Shown: positions 43,016 through 51,886 of the stretch, one piece after another | Layout of the letters: each line of letters opens with the position of its first letter | Numbering within the stretch: the first letter of the stretch is position 1 | Assembly (NCBI RefSeq): GCF_000712075.1 | Contig: NZ_JONW01000005.1 | Location: 315,001-379,000 of the forward strand | DNA length: 64,000 bases | Direction of reading: 5' to 3' | DNA from: Caulobacter sp. UNC358MFTsu5.1 | GTDB taxonomy: Bacteria; Pseudomonadota; Alphaproteobacteria; Caulobacterales; Caulobacteraceae | Notes under the pieces: generated by a model | The model's database searches: none | The model's input: the letters and a program-made list of their open reading frames with translations, nothing else | Told to the model about the DNA's origin: nothing | Translations under genes and position numbers: made by a program

Positions 43016-43744
43016 ATGCCCTACGTCACCCATCGCGGCCAGCGCATCCACTACACCGTCGAGGGCGAGGGACCGCTGGTGGTGCTGCAGCACGGGCTGT
43101 TCATGGACAGCGAGAGCTGGCGGGCCAACGGGATCGTCGACGCGCTGAAGGGCCGCCACCGCGTGGCCTGCGTCGACTCGCTGGGCCACGGCCTCAGCGA
43201 CAAGCCGGCCGATCCGGCCCTCTACGCCCAGGACCAGCGGGCCGGCGACCTGGCGGCGGTGATCGACGATCTGGGAGAGTCCAGCGCGGCGGTGTTCGGC
43301 TATTCGATGGGCGCGTGGATGGCCGTGGGCCTGGCCAGGCATCACCCCGAGAAGGTCTCGCGCCTGATCGTCGGCGGCTGGGACCTGGTCAACGGCGTTC
43401 CCAAGGGACCGCAGGGCCCGCTGACCTTCGACATCTTCATGGCCTTCGCCCGCGCCACCGCCCCGGCCCTGGTGGGCTGGGTGACGCCGGAGATCGAGCC
43501 GGCCATGCGCGCCTGCTTCGAGGCCCTGGGCCAGCTGGACGGCGCGCCCGAGGCGGTGCTGGGCGGCGGCTTCCCGGTGCTGCTGTGGGACGGGCGCGAA
43601 GACCCCTATCACGCCCCGATGCAGGCCTTCGCCGCCGCCCAGGGCCTGCCGTTCCTGTCCAGCGACGGCGGCCACGTGCCGGCCATCGTCACGCCGGGGG
43701 CGGAGACCGTCCGTCAGTTGGTCGGATTCCTCGACACCCCTTGA
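43016..43744 (+). CDS. Alpha/beta hydrolase
   Basis: 242 residues, cytosolic. The nucleophile elbow GYSMGAW has S97, HGLFMDSESW forms the oxyanion region, and GGHVPAI supplies the histidine. It is related to haloalkane-dehalogenase/esterase-type hydrolases, but lacks clear lid motifs. Substrate unknown. ATG 43016 follows AAGGA. Downstream of repeat D copy 2 and upstream of repeat A copy 3. Confidence 0.85.
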   Translation: MPYVTHRGQRIHYTVEGEGPLVVLQHGLFMDSESWRANGIVDALKGRHRVACVDSLGHGLSDKPADPALYAQDQRAGDLAAVIDDLGESSAAVFGYSMGAWMAVGLARHHPEKVSRLIVGGWDLVNGVPKGPQGPLTFDIFMAFARATAPALVGWVTPEIEPAMRACFEALGQLDGAPEAVLGGGFPVLLWDGREDPYHAPMQAFAAAQGLPFLSSDGGHVPAIVTPGAETVRQLVGFLDTP

Positions 43745-43747
43745 ACC

Positions 43748-43872
43748 CGCTCATCCCGGCGAATGCCGGGACCCAGATCCTATGGCGGAGGGTCTGATTG
43801 GATGGACCCAGCGTTCTTGGCGTCCGCCCCATCGCCATTCCATCTGGGTCCCGGCATTCGCCGGGATGAGCG
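43748..43872 (-). repeat. 125-bp inverted-repeat element family A, copy 3
   Basis: The 31-bp arms (43748-43778, 43842-43872) are identical to copies 1 and 2; the 63-base centre matches them only when reverse-complemented, so this copy is inverted. Confidence 0.9.
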
Positions 43873-43882
43873 GAGGGTGGGG

Positions 43883-44014
43883 TTAGCGCGGGCTGTGGAT
43901 CGGCACGCTGGCCGCCCAGGGGACCTCGGCGTTGGGCAGCGGGGCCGACAGCCTGTCGAGCGAAGCGAACAGGAAGGTCAGGACGGCGACGCCGGAGATC
44001 AGAAGCAGCTTCAT
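43883..44014 (-). CDS. Very small membrane-anchored protein (43 aa)
   Basis: 43 residues with one N-terminal hydrophobic span (MKLLLISGVAVLTFLFASL) and a polar tail (NAEVPWAASVPIHSPR). The start is in a weak ribosome-binding context (CAGGTG). Plausible small membrane peptide, divergent from LysR; not certain. Confidence 0.4.
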   Translation of the reverse strand: MKLLLISGVAVLTFLFASLDRLSAPLPNAEVPWAASVPIHSPR

Positions 44015-44135
44015 GGGAGCACCTGTGAGAATGGATGGCGGCCACGGCGGCCTTGCACAGGTAGAATGGCTCGACAGGGCTTGAATTACGAACGATGGTA
44101 TCTGGCCTAACTTGTGAGCCAGACTAACGACCCCA

Positions 44136-45035
44136 ATGGCATCCATGCGCCTGCCGCCATTCCTGACCCTGACCGCCCTCGAGGCCGCCGCCCGCCATCG
44201 CAGCTACAGCCGCGCGGCCCGCGAGCTGTTCGTCACCCACGGCGCGGTCAGCCAGCAGATCCGCAAGCTGGAAGACGAGCTGGGGACCAAGCTGTTCGTC
44301 CGCCAGGGCAACGCCATGGTCCCCACCGCCACCGGCCAGCGCCTGGCCGGCCACGTCACCGACGCCCTGGCGACCTTGCGGGCGGGCGTCGACGAGGCGC
44401 GGCTGGCCGCCAACGGCCCGCTGGTGATCAGCAGCAGCGCCGCCTTCGCCCGGGGCTGGCTGGTCACCCGCCTGGAACGCCTGGCCCGCGAGGTGGACGA
44501 GCCCGACCTGATCCTCCGCGCCGAGGACCGCGTCGCCGACCTGACCACCGACGGCGTCGACATCGCCCTGCGCTTCGGCCTGGGCGCCTGGCCGGGCGTG
44601 GAGGTGGCCACCCTGATGATCGAGCGGCTGTTCCCGGTCTGCAGCCCCGATTTCCTGGTGCGCCACCCGATCAGGGAACCGCGCGACCTGCTGGACGTGC
44701 CCCTGCTGCGCCACGTCGGCCTGCCGTGGTCGATGTGGCTGACGGCCATGGGCGTGGACGAGGTCCCGCGCCAGCAGGGCCTGGGCTTCGAGGACACCGC
44801 CCTGATGCTGGACACGGCGGCGCACGGGGTGGGCGTGGCCCTGGCCCGCAGCGGCCTGGCCGAACGCGACCTGCGCGAGGGCCGCCTGGTCCGCCCGTTC
44901 GCCGACACCATGGGGGGCGAGGTGGCGGTCGAGACCGGCAACCACTTCGTCTGGCGCGCCGACAGCCCCAAGCTGGCGCGGATCCTCAAGCTGCGGGACT
45001 GGTTCCTGGCGGAGACGGCGGGGTTGCGGGGGTAG
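44136..45035 (+). CDS. LysR-family regulator (GcvA-like)
   Basis: 299 residues. The winged helix-turn-helix LTALEAAARHRSYSRAARELFVTHGAVSQQIRKLEDELGTKLFVRQG at the start and the periplasmic-binding-like effector domain match GcvA-type members. Target is unknown; the neighbouring small gene 43883 on the opposite strand is the usual place for an autoregulated target, but the hydrolase is another candidate. Converges with the MarR gene by one base. Confidence 0.92.
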   Translation: MASMRLPPFLTLTALEAAARHRSYSRAARELFVTHGAVSQQIRKLEDELGTKLFVRQGNAMVPTATGQRLAGHVTDALATLRAGVDEARLAANGPLVISSSAAFARGWLVTRLERLAREVDEPDLILRAEDRVADLTTDGVDIALRFGLGAWPGVEVATLMIERLFPVCSPDFLVRHPIREPRDLLDVPLLRHVGLPWSMWLTAMGVDEVPRQQGLGFEDTALMLDTAAHGVGVALARSGLAERDLREGRLVRPFADTMGGEVAVETGNHFVWRADSPKLARILKLRDWFLAETAGLRG

Positions 45036-45518
45036 CTACCCCTCCTCCGTCATCCCGCGCATCCCGTCGGCGAACTTGCGCATCAGGCGCACCAGGTCGT
45101 CGAAGTCCCGCGCGTTCCAGTCCTCGAACAGCTGCACCGCCATGCGCCCGCGCGCGGCGTCCAGGGCGTCGGTGGCGGCGCGGCCCTTGGCGGTGACCAC
45201 CGCCTCGCGGACCCGGCGGTCGACCTGGCCGGCCCGGCGCTCGACCAGGCCCAGCTCCTCCAGCCGCGCCACCTGGCGGCTGACCGTGGTGTGGTCGCGC
45301 CCCACCCGGCCGGCCAGGTCGACCACGCCGATCGGCCCCAGGCGCTGGATGAACACCAGCAGCGGGAACAGGGCGCGCTCCAGCGCCAGCCCGGCCTTTT
45401 CCAGCAGGGCGGCGTCGTTCTCGGGCCGGTTCAGCACGCTGGCGATATCGATCAGCGACCGGTGCAGCTCGGGCAGCGAACGCAATATATGTGTATTTTG
45501 CACATTATTTGTTGACAT
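45036..45518 (-). CDS. MarR-family regulator
   Basis: 160 residues. Winged helix LGPIGVVDLAGRVGRDHTTVSRQVARLEELGLVERRAGQVDRRVREAVVTAKG. It is divergent from a FAD-dependent monooxygenase with 52 bases between start codons, and two inverted copies of TGTGTATTTYGCACA lie in that gap. The arrangement is typical of MarR repressors that sense the monooxygenase substrate. Confidence 0.9.
   Translation of the reverse strand: MSTNNVQNTHILRSLPELHRSLIDIASVLNRPENDAALLEKAGLALERALFPLLVFIQRLGPIGVVDLAGRVGRDHTTVSRQVARLEELGLVERRAGQVDRRVREAVVTAKGRAATDALDAARGRMAVQLFEDWNARDFDDLVRLMRKFADGMRGMTEEG
45490..45504. promoter_or_regulatory. MarR operator 1 (TGTGTATTTTGCACA)
   Basis: Imperfect palindrome in the divergent gap, just 14 bases from... 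inside the start of the MarR coding strand region. Matches the reverse complement of operator 2 at 14 of 15 bases. Confidence 0.65.
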
Positions 45519-45536
45519 GGATCCTGCGGTCTCGAT

Positions 45537-45557
45537 ATGTGTGCGAAATACACACAT
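45537..45557. promoter_or_regulatory. MarR operator 2 (ATGTGTG-N7-CACACAT)
   Basis: A 21-bp palindrome with seven-base arms, 14 bases before the monooxygenase start. Its core TGTGCGAAATACACA pairs with operator 1. Confidence 0.7.
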
Positions 45558-45570
45558 TATCGAGGCGGCC

Positions 45571-47103
45571 ATGAACAAGCAAGCTTCCACCAACACTCAA
45601 GTCCTGATCTGCGGCGCCGGCGCGGCCGGCCTGACCCTGGCGATCGACCTGGCCCGGCGCGGCGTGGCGATCCGGCTGATCGACAAGCTGCCCGCCCCGT
45701 TCGCCGGCTCGCGCGGCAAGGGGATCCAGCCCCGCACCCTGGAGGTGCTGGAGGACCTGGGCGTCGTCGACCGCCTGGCGGCCGTGGGCGCGCCCTATCC
45801 GGTCCAGCGCCTGCACAAGGCCGACGGGACGTTCACTGACAGCCAGGAGGTCATGGTCTCGCCGCCGACGCCGGAGGAGCCCTACCGCACGCCCCTGATG
45901 GTCCCGCAGTTCCGCACCGAGGCGGTGCTGCGCGAGCGCCTGGCCGAACTGGGCGGGACGGTCGAGTACGGCCGCGCGCTGACGGGCTTCGACCAGGACG
46001 CCGACGGGGTCACGGCCACGGTCGCCGGTCCGGACGGGACCGAGACGATCCGCTGCGGCTGGCTGGTCGGCGGCGACGGCGGCCGCTCGTTCGTGCGCCA
46101 CGTCCTGGACATCGGCTTCCCCGGCAAGACCCTGGGCGTGCGAGCCGTCGTCGCCGACATCGCGCTGGAGGGCCTGTCGCGCGACTTCTGGCATCGCTGC
46201 GGCGAGGGCGACATGGACCGGCAGATCGGCCTGTGCCCCCTGCCCCACACCGACCTGTTCCAGCTTCAGGCGCCGATCCCTCTCGAGGGCGAGATCGACC
46301 TGTCCGTCGCCGGCCTGCAGGCCTTCATCGACGATCGCTGGACCGCCGGTCGCCTGAAGGTGAACCGCGTGGACTGGGCCTCGGCCTACAGCATGAACGC
46401 CCGCCTGGCCGACCGTTACCGCGAGGGCCGGGTGCTGCTGATGGCCGACGCCGCCCACATCCATCCGCCGACCGGAGGCCAGGGCCTGAACACCAGCCTG
46501 CAGGACGCCTACAATCTGGGCTGGAAGCTGGCCGCCGTGCTGGCCGGCGCGCCCGACGCCCTGATCGACACCTATGAAGAGGAGCGCCGCCCGATCGCCG
46601 CCGGCATGCTGGGCCTGGCCACGGGCCTGCTGGAAAAGGCCAAGCAGGGCGAGATCAAGCGCGGCCGCGAGGTGCACCAGCTGGACCTGGGCTACCGCTT
46701 CTCGTCGCTGGCCCCGGACGCCGTCCGGCCGGAAGACCTGCTGCAACCCGGAGACCGCGCGCCCGACGGCCGCCTGGCGGGCGCGGCCGGCGGCGCCAAG
46801 CGCCTGTTCGACCTGCTGGCCGGTCCGCACTGGACCCTGCTGGCGCGCGCCGTCGACCCGGCCGCCCTTCCGGCGCCCCGCCCCGGCCTGCACGTCCACC
46901 GCGTCGGCGGCGCGAGCGGCGACCTCCGGGACCCCGACGACGTGCTGGGCGCGACCTACGGCCTGGCCGAAGGCGAGGCGGTCCTGATCCGGCCGGACGG
47001 CTATGTCGCGGCGTTCCCGGCCGCGACGGACGGGGCGCGGCTGGAGGGCTATCTGGCGGAGGTGGGGCTGGACGCGCCCTCCCGGGCGGCGCGGGCGGCC
47101 TAG
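45571..47103 (+). CDS. FAD-dependent aromatic-ring-type monooxygenase
   Basis: 510 residues of the PHBH/PheA-type flavin monooxygenase group. GAGAAG at residues 15-20 (VLICGAGAAGLTLAIDLA) binds FAD, DGGRSFVR is the DG motif, and GRVLLMADAAHIHPPTGGQGLNTSLQDAYNLGWKLAAVL is the second FAD motif. The C-terminal thioredoxin-like end of PheA-type enzymes is partly kept. It probably hydroxylates a phenolic or related ring; substrate inferred only. ATG 45571, divergent from the MarR regulator. Confidence 0.9.
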   Translation: MNKQASTNTQVLICGAGAAGLTLAIDLARRGVAIRLIDKLPAPFAGSRGKGIQPRTLEVLEDLGVVDRLAAVGAPYPVQRLHKADGTFTDSQEVMVSPPTPEEPYRTPLMVPQFRTEAVLRERLAELGGTVEYGRALTGFDQDADGVTATVAGPDGTETIRCGWLVGGDGGRSFVRHVLDIGFPGKTLGVRAVVADIALEGLSRDFWHRCGEGDMDRQIGLCPLPHTDLFQLQAPIPLEGEIDLSVAGLQAFIDDRWTAGRLKVNRVDWASAYSMNARLADRYREGRVLLMADAAHIHPPTGGQGLNTSLQDAYNLGWKLAAVLAGAPDALIDTYEEERRPIAAGMLGLATGLLEKAKQGEIKRGREVHQLDLGYRFSSLAPDAVRPEDLLQPGDRAPDGRLAGAAGGAKRLFDLLAGPHWTLLARAVDPAALPAPRPGLHVHRVGGASGDLRDPDDVLGATYGLAEGEAVLIRPDGYVAAFPAATDGARLEGYLAEVGLDAPSRAARAA

Positions 47104-47106
47104 CGC

Positions 47107-50079
47107 CTAGCCGCCGCGCTCGCAGCCCAGCACGGCCCCGACCACCAGGGCCAGGGCGCCCGCCACCAGCAGGAGGAACTTGACCCAGGTCGCGACCTGG
47201 GCCGCCCGCGCCGTCCCGTCCCGGGCGCCCTTGGCGATCATCCAGGCCTCGAGCCCGTCCTCGACCAGGTCGGCCAGGGCGGCCAGCAGCACCAGGCCGG
47301 CGCCGGCCCGGAACATCGGCGTCAGATAGGCGTGGACCGGGACGCCATGGCCGTAGACCGGCTGGTTGACGATCAGCAGCTGGGCCAGGACCACGGCGAA
47401 GGCCGCGTAGCCGGCGATGAACAGCAGGTCGAAGCCGAACGCGGTCCGGACATAGGCGAAGACCTTGGGCGGGTCCGCCGCCGCCCGCCAGCGCGCCACC
47501 GCCGCGTCGAAGGCCGCCGCCGTCCGCCGCCGCTGCAGGCCCAGGGTGGTGGGCAGCTTCATCCTGCGCAGCTTGCGGTCGGCCCAGCCGATGACGCCAC
47601 CGCCGACCGCCATCGCCAGGAGCGCCGCCGCCAGCCACCGCCACAGCTCCACGCCCTTGGCCTTGCCCGGCGCCGGGCGGGTCTGGCCGCCGACCGCCTG
47701 GAGGCCGACGTCGCCCAGGATGTCGCGCAGCCGGGTCTCGGCCAGGCAGGCGCTCTTCATCTTCAGGTCCGGCGCGATCAGAAGCCGCTGGGCGTCCTTC
47801 GGCTTCGGCTGGATGCCCAGGGCCTCGTCGGCGTGCTGCATGGCGCTCTTGGACAGCGCCCAGTCCATCGGCACCTGGCCGCTGCTGGGCTTGCACAGGT
47901 GCACCAGGCGATAGGTCGGCGACACGCCCCATTCCCCGGCCTCCTCGGGACTCGCCTTCGGCGCGGCCTCGCCGGGGGCGGGGCGGTCGTCCGGGGCGAT
48001 GTCGCCGCCGTGGTTGCGCACGGTCTGGGCCAGGGACATGGCCGCCGCCGTATCGTGGGAACCGCGCGAGGCGGCCAGGCCCAGCAGCGGCCCCAGCACG
48101 TCGGGCGCGAAGTCCTGCGGCTTGGCCTTGAACAGCGGGTCGGGCTCGCAGCCCTCGGGCGGCTTGCCCCCCGGCGGCGTCTCGCAGACCTCGGCGCCCG
48201 CCCGGATCAGGTCGGCGGCCGTGTCGTCCTGGCTGGTGGCGTTGTTCAGCTCGATGAACACCGGCTTGAGCTTGTACCCGCCGGCGTTGGCCAGGCGCAG
48301 GGCCGCCGCGGCGACGTCGGCCATCGAGGTCACCCCGCCGCCGTCGAAATAGCCGCCATCCAGCAGGTGGCCCTGGCTTTGGCGATGGGCGTCGATCAGG
48401 GTGCCGCCCGGGCTGACCAGCGGGAAGCGCGCGCCGTTGTGGATGGCCGTCGAGATCCGCACGTCGCGGCCGGTCAGGGCGTGGAAGTCCACCGCGTTGG
48501 GGAAGTCCTCGGGCGTGATGGCGATGTCGGCGGTGATGATGCGCCGGCCGTCCTCCTGCCGGGCGCCGTTGATGATCACGATGGGCAGCCAGGACGGCGC
48601 GGCGGCGCCGGCGGCCGGACGCCACAGCGACAGGAACGGCCGCGTCCACAGGTCGGCCTCGGCGCACCGCGCCTGGCCGGCGGTCTCGTCGCCCGCGCGC
48701 CGGCAGTGCTGCCGCCAGCCGGACTCGAAGCCGGTCTCCAGGGTCTCGGCGCGGTCGGGCAGGACCGGCAGGGCCACGGGCAGGAAGCGCTGGGCCAGGT
48801 CGGGGAACAGCAGGCCCGAGACGGCCGGGCTGAGATAGTCGATCCCCGCCACGTCGGCCACGCGGTCGGCGAACGGCGCGCCGTCCAGGTCCGGCCGGTC
48901 GGCCAGGGTCGAGACATAGGCCATCACCCCAACCGAGCCGCCCGAGACGCTGCTGATGGCGAACACCCGGTCGCTGAACGGCCTGGGCTGGTCCTTGGTC
49001 TCGTACTGCAGCTTGCCCAGGACGTCGGCGGCCCAGTAGCCGGCGCGCGACGCCCCGCCCTGGGCGGCCACGAAGACGATCGGCGTCTCCGGCCCGCCCG
49101 GCTGGCACGCCTGCGGTCCCTGGGCCCGGCACCAGGCGTCCAGCCGCATGGCGATGGTGTCCTTGCCGGTCTTGGGATCGGGACGATCGGTCGCTTCCGG
49201 CGGGACCGGGCGGGCGGGCGGCAGCGGCATGGCCGCGTCGGCGTCGGTCTGGCGCTGCAGCGTGCGGCGGCCGATCGCGTGGTTGTCGTTGATGAAGCTG
49301 AAGCCCAAGGCCAGCAGCACCAGCCCGGTCAGCACCGGCAGACGGGTCGAACGGCTGGCGTGCAGCATGGCGGCCAGGGCGGCGGTGATGAAGGCCAGGC
49401 CCAGGAAGACCACGCTGATGGCGCCCAGGAACTGCGACGGCCCCACCGGCCAGACGCACAGCACCGCCATCGACGCCAGGCCCAGGACGAAGGTGCCCCA
49501 CCGGGTCAGCCGGCTGAGCCGGCGATTGTCCAGCCGGAAGTACATCGTGACGTGGCGCCGGGCCCAGAGCACGAACACGGCCACCAGGCCCAGGCCGAAG
49601 AAGATCCAGGGCAGGGCCCAGAGGTCGACCTCGGCCCGCCAGGTCGCCACCCCGGCGATGAAGAACGGCCCGCCGCCCAGGATGCGCGGCGTCCACTCGC
49701 GCAGCCAGTCGATCAGCCGCGACTGCCGGCGACGGGCGGCGAACGCCTGGGGCTCGCGCCGCCGGTGCTGCTCGATGATGTAGCGGGTCCAGAACCAGCA
49801 CTGGAAGCCGTAGAAGGCGGTGGCCAGCACCATCCAGGCGGCCTTGCAGGTGTCCGACCCGGCGGTCACCGCCAGGTCCGCGCCCTGTTCCATGAACATC
49901 AGCGCCGCGCAGACCACCAGCAGGGCGGCCACGGCCGGCGCGCCGCGGATGGCTTCCAGGTCGGACACGAGCGCGGCCCAGAACGCCTGGATCGGCGCGA
50001 GCCAGCGCCTGAGGCGATCGCGGGCGGTTCTCCAGGCCGAGGCCTTTTCCGGTTGCCCGGTTTCCGGTTGATCGTCCAT
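47107..50079 (-). CDS. Patatin-like phospholipase, large membrane-anchored form
   Basis: 990 residues. Hydrophobic spans occur in two blocks, at the N-terminus (about residues 45-265, five to six spans) and near the C-terminus (about 780-985, four spans). Between them is a patatin-like lipase domain: the serine S379 in SSVSGGSVG (family form GxSxG), and D574 in LLDGGYFDGGG, the Ser/Asp dyad with the DGG motif. The FVAAQGGASRAG segment upstream is the oxyanion-type glycine-rich loop. It should act on membrane lipids from the cytoplasmic or periplasmic face. Biological role unknown. It converges with the monooxygenase by four bases. Confidence 0.8.
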   Translation of the reverse strand: MDDQPETGQPEKASAWRTARDRLRRWLAPIQAFWAALVSDLEAIRGAPAVAALLVVCAALMFMEQGADLAVTAGSDTCKAAWMVLATAFYGFQCWFWTRYIIEQHRRREPQAFAARRRQSRLIDWLREWTPRILGGGPFFIAGVATWRAEVDLWALPWIFFGLGLVAVFVLWARRHVTMYFRLDNRRLSRLTRWGTFVLGLASMAVLCVWPVGPSQFLGAISVVFLGLAFITAALAAMLHASRSTRLPVLTGLVLLALGFSFINDNHAIGRRTLQRQTDADAAMPLPPARPVPPEATDRPDPKTGKDTIAMRLDAWCRAQGPQACQPGGPETPIVFVAAQGGASRAGYWAADVLGKLQYETKDQPRPFSDRVFAISSVSGGSVGVMAYVSTLADRPDLDGAPFADRVADVAGIDYLSPAVSGLLFPDLAQRFLPVALPVLPDRAETLETGFESGWRQHCRRAGDETAGQARCAEADLWTRPFLSLWRPAAGAAAPSWLPIVIINGARQEDGRRIITADIAITPEDFPNAVDFHALTGRDVRISTAIHNGARFPLVSPGGTLIDAHRQSQGHLLDGGYFDGGGVTSMADVAAAALRLANAGGYKLKPVFIELNNATSQDDTAADLIRAGAEVCETPPGGKPPEGCEPDPLFKAKPQDFAPDVLGPLLGLAASRGSHDTAAAMSLAQTVRNHGGDIAPDDRPAPGEAAPKASPEEAGEWGVSPTYRLVHLCKPSSGQVPMDWALSKSAMQHADEALGIQPKPKDAQRLLIAPDLKMKSACLAETRLRDILGDVGLQAVGGQTRPAPGKAKGVELWRWLAAALLAMAVGGGVIGWADRKLRRMKLPTTLGLQRRRTAAAFDAAVARWRAAADPPKVFAYVRTAFGFDLLFIAGYAAFAVVLAQLLIVNQPVYGHGVPVHAYLTPMFRAGAGLVLLAALADLVEDGLEAWMIAKGARDGTARAAQVATWVKFLLLVAGALALVVGAVLGCERGG

Positions 50080-50213
50080 CGCGCCCCAGCCCCCCGAGGT
50101 CGACGCTCCAGGGCGCCGTCGCCGGTCAGCCTAACCCAGAGTTGAAGGTTTTCAATCTATAGAGACAACCACTCTCGCCAAAGGCGCATGGCCGGTCGCC
50201 GCGATCCGCGCCC

Positions 50214-51602
50214 TCACGCCGTCCTGAACCCGCGCAGCACATTGGCCTCGGTGCTCAGCTGCAGCTGGGCGTAGTCGATGCGCGGCGTGTCGGAGAACAG
50301 CAGGTAGTAGTACTTCATCTGCTCGGACCACCAGTAGCCGGGGCAGTTGTCGCCCTGGGTCATCGGCCGGGTGGTGATGTCCTTCAGCGCCGTGTAGCCG
50401 AAGGCGGCGCGGCTGGTGGCCTTCATCTCGCGATAGTGGATCGCCGCCAGCCGGCGATAGCGGTCGTCGCCGTCGTCCAGCCACAGGTTCAGGCAGGCGT
50501 CGGGATATTCCGGACGCAGGCCGGTGTGCTTGCGGCGCGGCTGGGCCGTGGTCACGTCGATGGACTCGGGGATCACCCCGAACCTCTCCTGGAGGTAGGT
50601 GAACGAGGCCAGGTAGTCGTCGCCCTGGACCTTGCGGCCGATCTGGCTCAGCAGGCCGGCATAGTAGCAGGCCAGCTCGCTCTGGGCCGTGGCGGTCACC
50701 GCCCCGGTCTCGAAATCGACCATCGGGAACCACAGCCGGCCGTCGTAGCGCTTGGCCTGGTGGGCCAGCTGGGCGTCGATGCACTCGACCGCCCAGCGCT
50801 GGCAGTCGGCGTCGGCGAACAGCTCCCAGCCGTCCTGCAGGTACTCGTAGAAGCTGTCGGCATAGACGTCGATGCTGGCGTTGCGGCTGGTGAACTCGCC
50901 GGTCACCGCGTGGATGTTGGCGGCCATCAGGCCGATCTTCGAACGGCGGTCCAGGGCGTGGCGCATGGCCCGCTTGGCCATGTCGAAATACTTGCGGTCG
51001 CCGGTCAGCTGGCTCAGCACCCCGAACTCGGACAGGTAGGTGCCGATCTCTGCCAGGTTGGTCTCGGGGTCGCTGACCGCCCCGGTGCGCAGGTTCACAT
51101 AGCGATACGGCAGGCCGTGGGGCGAGGCCTCGAAGGCCTTGGCCAGGCGGTCGGCCAGGTCGCGGGCCTTGGCCAGCAGCACGGGATCGCCGCAGGCCAG
51201 GTGGGCCGAGAGGAGGCCGCCGACCAGGCGGATGTTGGTCTCGAAGACCTGCGCATTGCCGTCGACGTCGAAGTCGAGGTTCTGCTTCACCCAGTCGACG
51301 CCCGCCTGGAATTCGGCGTCCAGCCCCATGATCCATAGGGTGTCCAGCGCCTCGACCAGCGACAGGCCCAGGTCGTGGCCCTCGACGAAGAACGATTGCG
51401 ACGTGCCGCTGACCGGGTTGATCTCGTCCTTGCCCCAGGCCTTGGCGACATAACCGCGCCAGGCCCACTGGAACTCGGAGCGGACGTCGGCGGCCAGGGC
51501 CTTCCAATCCTCGGCGGGAGCGGCGGCGGCGAAGGCGGGGGTCGCGGCGGCCGAGGCGACCAGGGCCAGGGCGCGACGGCGGGAGGGGCGGAAGCTGTGC
51601 AT
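50214..51602 (-). CDS. GH47 alpha-mannosidase (exported)
   Basis: 462 residues with a Tat-like signal (RPSRRRALALVASAAATPAFAAAAPA). The acidic residues E121 (FETNIRLVGG), D249 (VYADSFYEY) and E365 (GLRPEYPDA) correspond, to my recollection, to the catalytic residues of the crystallised GH47 enzyme of Caulobacter sp. K31. GH47 enzymes cleave alpha-1,2-mannosides with inversion of configuration and are mainly eukaryotic (ER/Golgi), so a bacterial member is unusual. Probably a periplasmic hydrolase of mannose-containing oligosaccharides. Confidence 0.93.
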   Translation of the reverse strand: MHSFRPSRRRALALVASAAATPAFAAAAPAEDWKALAADVRSEFQWAWRGYVAKAWGKDEINPVSGTSQSFFVEGHDLGLSLVEALDTLWIMGLDAEFQAGVDWVKQNLDFDVDGNAQVFETNIRLVGGLLSAHLACGDPVLLAKARDLADRLAKAFEASPHGLPYRYVNLRTGAVSDPETNLAEIGTYLSEFGVLSQLTGDRKYFDMAKRAMRHALDRRSKIGLMAANIHAVTGEFTSRNASIDVYADSFYEYLQDGWELFADADCQRWAVECIDAQLAHQAKRYDGRLWFPMVDFETGAVTATAQSELACYYAGLLSQIGRKVQGDDYLASFTYLQERFGVIPESIDVTTAQPRRKHTGLRPEYPDACLNLWLDDGDDRYRRLAAIHYREMKATSRAAFGYTALKDITTRPMTQGDNCPGYWWSEQMKYYYLLFSDTPRIDYAQLQLSTEANVLRGFRTA

Positions 51603-51623
51603 GGCGGGAGCCTATCTCATTGC

Positions 51624-51731
51624 TGTCGTCCCGGAAGCCTCGCAGAGGCTGTCCGGGATCCAGGGCGCCGGGCTGATGCTTTGCGGGTTCAGCTGGGCCC
51701 GGACAAGCGCCGCGCGCTTTCCGGGACGGCA
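51624..51731 (-). repeat. ~108-bp inverted-repeat element family B, copy 3
   Basis: TGTCGTCCCGG...CCGGGACGGCA outer arms, same orientation as copy 2; lies in the gap between GH47 and hbd. Confidence 0.82.
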
Positions 51732-51886
51732 ACCGCATCCACAACCCTGGAGAATAGCCCCTGCGGCGTTTCCGCTGCGTCGCAGCAAAGCCTTGGCGAC
51801 GACGGGGTTGGTCGTGCTAGAAAAGCCGGCATGAACTCGGGCACGGCGCGTGACGCCCTGCCTCGCCTCGAACAAGGCTAGTCTGA

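Noticed and set aside
46655..49801. 1048-codon frame overlapping the patatin-like gene
   Set aside because: Arg/Pro/Gly-rich shadow in another frame of the same strand.
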